Position numbers and translations under genes: made by a program. Positions 22,222 through 23,804 of a stretch of DNA of 23,804 nucleotides are shown piece after piece (positions within the stretch are counted from its first letter, which is position 1; each line of letters begins with the position of its first letter). The DNA is from a virus: positions 1-23,804 of the IMG/VR virus record IMGVR_UViG_3300036770_002204; one strand, given 5' to 3'. Below the pieces are notes generated by a model that did not search any database, was not told where the DNA came from, and saw only the letters and a program-made list of their open reading frames with translations.

Positions 22222-22229
22222 CTTAAATA
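22222..22229 (+). promoter_or_regulatory. Late-type box CTTAAATA
   Basis: CTTAAATA lies 25 bases before the ATG at 22254, which has its own AAGGAG (22241-22246). Confidence 0.45.
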
Positions 22230-22253
22230 CTAGGACTATTAAGGAGTTCCTAA

Positions 22254-22496
22254 ATGTCAAAACGCAATCAAGTAGAAACAGAAGTAGACTCAGATTACAA
22301 TTCGGTGGAACTCGACGAAACAGATACCATGGACATCGAAGAGACTGATGTGGGGTTTTTAATTGACAAAGACGGTAATTTAAAAACTGTGTTTGGTCCA
22401 GCTGAGGGGTTTGAAAATCCCAGCGAAACTGTAGCAGCCATCCTGGAAATTTTTGGAATTGACGAACTAACTAGTCCAAATCGTACTCTGCACTAG
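22254..22496 (+). CDS. Small acidic phage protein
   Basis: 80 residues, strongly acidic in residues 8-35 (E-T-E-V-D-S-D; E-L-D-E-T-D-T-M-D-I-E-E-T-D). The C-terminal half (V-G-F-L-I-D-K-D-G-N-L-K-T-V-F-G) looks foldable. AAGGAG is a good ribosome site. Acidic small phage proteins can be DNA mimics or bind host proteins, but nothing here identifies a partner. Confidence 0.65.
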   Translation: MSKRNQVETEVDSDYNSVELDETDTMDIEETDVGFLIDKDGNLKTVFGPAEGFENPSETVAAILEIFGIDELTSPNRTLH

Positions 22497-22498
22497 GT

Positions 22499-22600
22499 CG
22501 CTGAAAACCCACAACTTGTGGTAGAAAAACAACACATTTTTGGTTGAAAATCCAGCAAATTTGACTGATTTTTAAGCATTAAGGTGTTGTTTTTCAGCAA
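22499..22600. repeat. Inverted repeats in the longest intergenic region
   Basis: GAAAAACAACAC (22524-22535) is the exact reverse complement of GTGTTGTTTTTC (22584-22595), 48 bases apart. GCTGAAAA (22500-22507) pairs alternatively with TTTTCAGC (22591-22598). CCACAACTTGTGG (22509-22521) is a near-perfect short palindrome. No ORF or tRNA is seen. It could be a structured RNA, an operator cluster or the end of a late transcript. Confidence 0.7.
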
Positions 22601-22615
22601 CTCTAGCATTATGAG

Positions 22616-22644
22616 TTGACAGAATCTGCCCGTTTTGCTATACT
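22616..22644 (+). promoter_or_regulatory. Consensus sigma70 promoter before the GIY-YIG gene
   Basis: -35 TTGACA (perfect), 17-base spacer, -10 TATACT with TG one base before it (extended -10). The -10 ends 6 bases before the ATG at 22651, so a transcript would begin at the start codon. Confidence 0.85.
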
Positions 22645-22650
22645 AAGAGT

Positions 22651-22971
22651 ATGGAAAAACGCACTCGTAAACGCCGTCAAGACACCAAACATGCTGTCTA
22701 CATGATTGTTAATGTAGTGACTAATGAGCACTATGTTGGCATCACAGTATGCGGCAGCGAAGTCAATCGTGCACTAAAAATTCGCTGGCAAAAGCATGTT
22801 CGTCGTGCTGTGACTGAGAACAAGTCGTGGGCTTTGTGCAACAGTATTCGTACTCATGGCGCAGAAGCTCATGTCATGCTCTTAGTTGATATTGTACGTG
22901 GACGCAAGCCCGCACATGCCGCAGAGCGCGAAATTGTAAACTCATGTGCTCCAGCACTAAACACGCATTAA
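22651..22971 (+). CDS. Small GIY-YIG nuclease
   Basis: 106 residues, little more than one GIY-YIG domain. The signature is A-V-Y-M-I-V-N-V-V-T-N-E-H-Y-V-G-I-T near residues 15-32, with Y-V-G in place of Y-I-G. Arg and His follow (I-R-W-Q-K-H-V-R-R) and the catalytic Glu lies in A-A-E-R-E-I-V near residue 92. No DNA-binding extension is seen, so this need not be a homing endonuclease. It begins the early-type module and has GCT/CGT-rich codon use unlike the late genes. Confidence 0.85.
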   Translation: MEKRTRKRRQDTKHAVYMIVNVVTNEHYVGITVCGSEVNRALKIRWQKHVRRAVTENKSWALCNSIRTHGAEAHVMLLVDIVRGRKPAHAAEREIVNSCAPALNTH

Positions 22972-22991
22972 CCCTAGACTTGACAGGGTTA
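22969..22991. promoter_or_regulatory. 7-bp inverted repeat across the stop codon and -35 box
   Basis: TAACCCT (22969-22975) and AGGGTTA (22985-22991) flank the TTGACA of the next promoter. Without a T-tract it is a weak terminator; it may be an operator or just a chance stem. Confidence 0.35.
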
Positions 22992-23008
22992 TTGAATTAT
23001 GTTATACT
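22980..23008 (+). promoter_or_regulatory. Consensus sigma70 promoter before the zinc-motif gene
   Basis: -35 TTGACA (22980-22985), 17-base spacer, -10 TATACT (23003-23008). Unlike the other TATACT promoters it has a leader of about 24 bases with ACGGAG before the ATG at 23039. Confidence 0.85.
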
Positions 23009-23038
23009 AACGGTACACTGAAACAACGGAGATACAAA

Positions 23039-23686
23039 ATGGCATACAAAGGTTTTTACCGTGCTCCTCGTGTTGTTAGCCCTGACGCTGCTCAGGAACC
23101 CCAAGTGCAAGCTCTGCGTAATGCAATGAGCACCATGTCTGCTCGCGACGCAGAGTTCGCTGGTAGTTTAGTCAGCAACTTCTATCGTTTTGGTCGTCTC
23201 AGCGACAAGCAGTTAGCATGGGTTGATACGCTTACTCAGCGTGTTACTAATCCTGCTCCGGCACCCGCTGCCGCTGTACAGGTCAACGTTCAGCGCATTC
23301 AGGACATGTTCGATCGTGCTGCACAGACGCTCAAGCGTATTAAAGTCAAACTTCAAAGCGTTGAGGGTCAGCCTGTTGCGTTTGGTCGTGCTGGTCCCGC
23401 TAGCAAGTATGCTGGTCAAATTTTGATTACAGATGGTGGCCCGTTTGGTGCTAATAAGTACTTTGGTCGCATTGACCAAAATGGTGACTTCCATGCCACT
23501 AGACAAGCTGGTGCCGACGTGTTAGCATTGGTACAAGAGTTTGCCGCAGAGCCCGAAGCTACTGCTGGCAAGTATGGTCGTTTGACTGGTGCTTGCAGCT
23601 TCTGCAATCACGGTCTCAAAGATAGTCGCAGCACTGAATTGGGTTATGGCCCAGTATGCGCGAAGCGTTTTGGTTTGGTACATTGA
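23039..23686 (+). CDS. Early-type phage protein with C-terminal zinc motif, DUF6011-like
   Basis: 215 residues. Residues 1-70 are helical (QALRNAMSTM), a Pro/Ala linker follows near 72-80, and residues about 85-175 form a mixed domain. The C-terminus has C-S-F-C-N-H-G-L with S-x-x-L-G-Y-G-P-V-C, a Cys-based zinc site that I associate with DUF6011. Such phage proteins often carry nucleic-acid or adaptor functions, but none is known here. A strong promoter and ACGGAG leader imply high early expression. Confidence 0.75.
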   Translation: MAYKGFYRAPRVVSPDAAQEPQVQALRNAMSTMSARDAEFAGSLVSNFYRFGRLSDKQLAWVDTLTQRVTNPAPAPAAAVQVNVQRIQDMFDRAAQTLKRIKVKLQSVEGQPVAFGRAGPASKYAGQILITDGGPFGANKYFGRIDQNGDFHATRQAGADVLALVQEFAAEPEATAGKYGRLTGACSFCNHGLKDSRSTELGYGPVCAKRFGLVH

Positions 23687-23698
23687 TTGGAGAATACT

Positions 23699-23804
23699 AT
23701 GGTTAAGACTGTTGACAATCCTATTAAAAAAGGTGACATCGTAGTAGTTACCCAACGATACCAATTTTATACTCGTTTATCTTTCAGACGCATGCCAGCC
23801 GGGC
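23699..23804 (+). CDS. Start of a further phage gene (truncated by window end)
   Basis: The ATG at 23699 opens a frame with no stop to the end of the window (35 codons): M-V-K-T-V-D-N-P-I-K-K-G-D-I-V-V-V-T-Q at the start. TTGGAGA lies about 6 bases before it as a ribosome site. K-G-D-I-V-V-V suggests an SH3-like small domain, but the fragment is too short to identify. It is probably in the same early transcript as the zinc-motif gene. Confidence 0.6.
   Translation, partial: MVKTVDNPIKKGDIVVVTQRYQFYTRLSFRRMPAG

Noticed and set aside
22497-22650. tRNA or short protein gene in the intergenic stretch
   Set aside because: No cloverleaf with a T-loop-like sequence and no open frame with a ribosome site was found.
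22651-22971. Homing endonuclease invading a gene
   Set aside because: The protein has no DNA-binding extension and the flanking genes are intact, so intron or insertion behaviour is not supported.

Overview
The window is a piece of a tailed-phage genome of the T4-like myovirus superfamily, closest in gene content to aquatic T4-like phages such as the cyanophage and pelagiphage groups. Support comes from a gp61-type primase next to a gp41-type helicase, phage class Ia ribonucleotide reductase (nrdA, nrdB) with glutaredoxin, a PAAR spike-tip protein, repetitive tail fibres, a beta-helix tailspike and T4-late-type promoter boxes (TATAAATA and variants). All supported genes are on the + strand and tightly packed; the longest gene-free stretch is about 150 bases. 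The host cannot be named. No photosynthesis genes, tRNAs, CRISPR arrays or insertion sequences were seen.

Layout. 1-3242: the 3' part of a long repetitive tail fibre and a small collagen-like virion protein, overlapping by 4 bases. 3243-5658: primase and helicase behind a sigma70-type promoter embedded in a perfect 15-bp inverted repeat. 5667-8542: four coupled genes behind a late box, including a pol-beta-type nucleotidyltransferase and a ligase-fold protein (KWDG nucleophile motif). Three of the four start with a short peptide resembling the T4 capsid-targeting/prohead-protease site. 8545-8915: a small abundant-looking virion protein between a perfect late box and a rho-independent terminator. 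8935-11464: conserved phage hypotheticals, a coiled-coil/membrane protein and a prohead-core-like protein. 11469-12199: a PD-(D/E)XK nuclease with its own promoter. 12221-14380: tailspike and a conserved hypothetical. 14402-18769: nrdA, nrdB, three tandem small paralogous proteins, glutaredoxin. 18769-21200: Sm/SH3-like small protein, PAAR tip and a large Gly/Cys-rich structural protein. 21204-22192: probable lysis cassette (membrane-anchored SleB-type hydrolase plus a three-helix membrane protein). 22222-22496: small acidic protein. 22497-23804: an early-type module with consensus sigma70 promoters, a GIY-YIG nuclease, a zinc-motif protein and a truncated gene.

How it fits together: primase and helicase replicate the DNA, the RNR and glutaredoxin genes supply dNTPs, late boxes drive virion and lysis genes, and the internal 5932-8542 cluster may encode proteins packaged in the head and delivered with the DNA. 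The most notable patterns are (i) the capsid-targeting-like N-termini on a nucleotidyltransferase/ligase-fold pair, (ii) several promoters placed so that transcription would begin at or beside the start codon (leaderless mRNAs), and (iii) a triplet of tiny paralogues inserted between nrdB and glutaredoxin.
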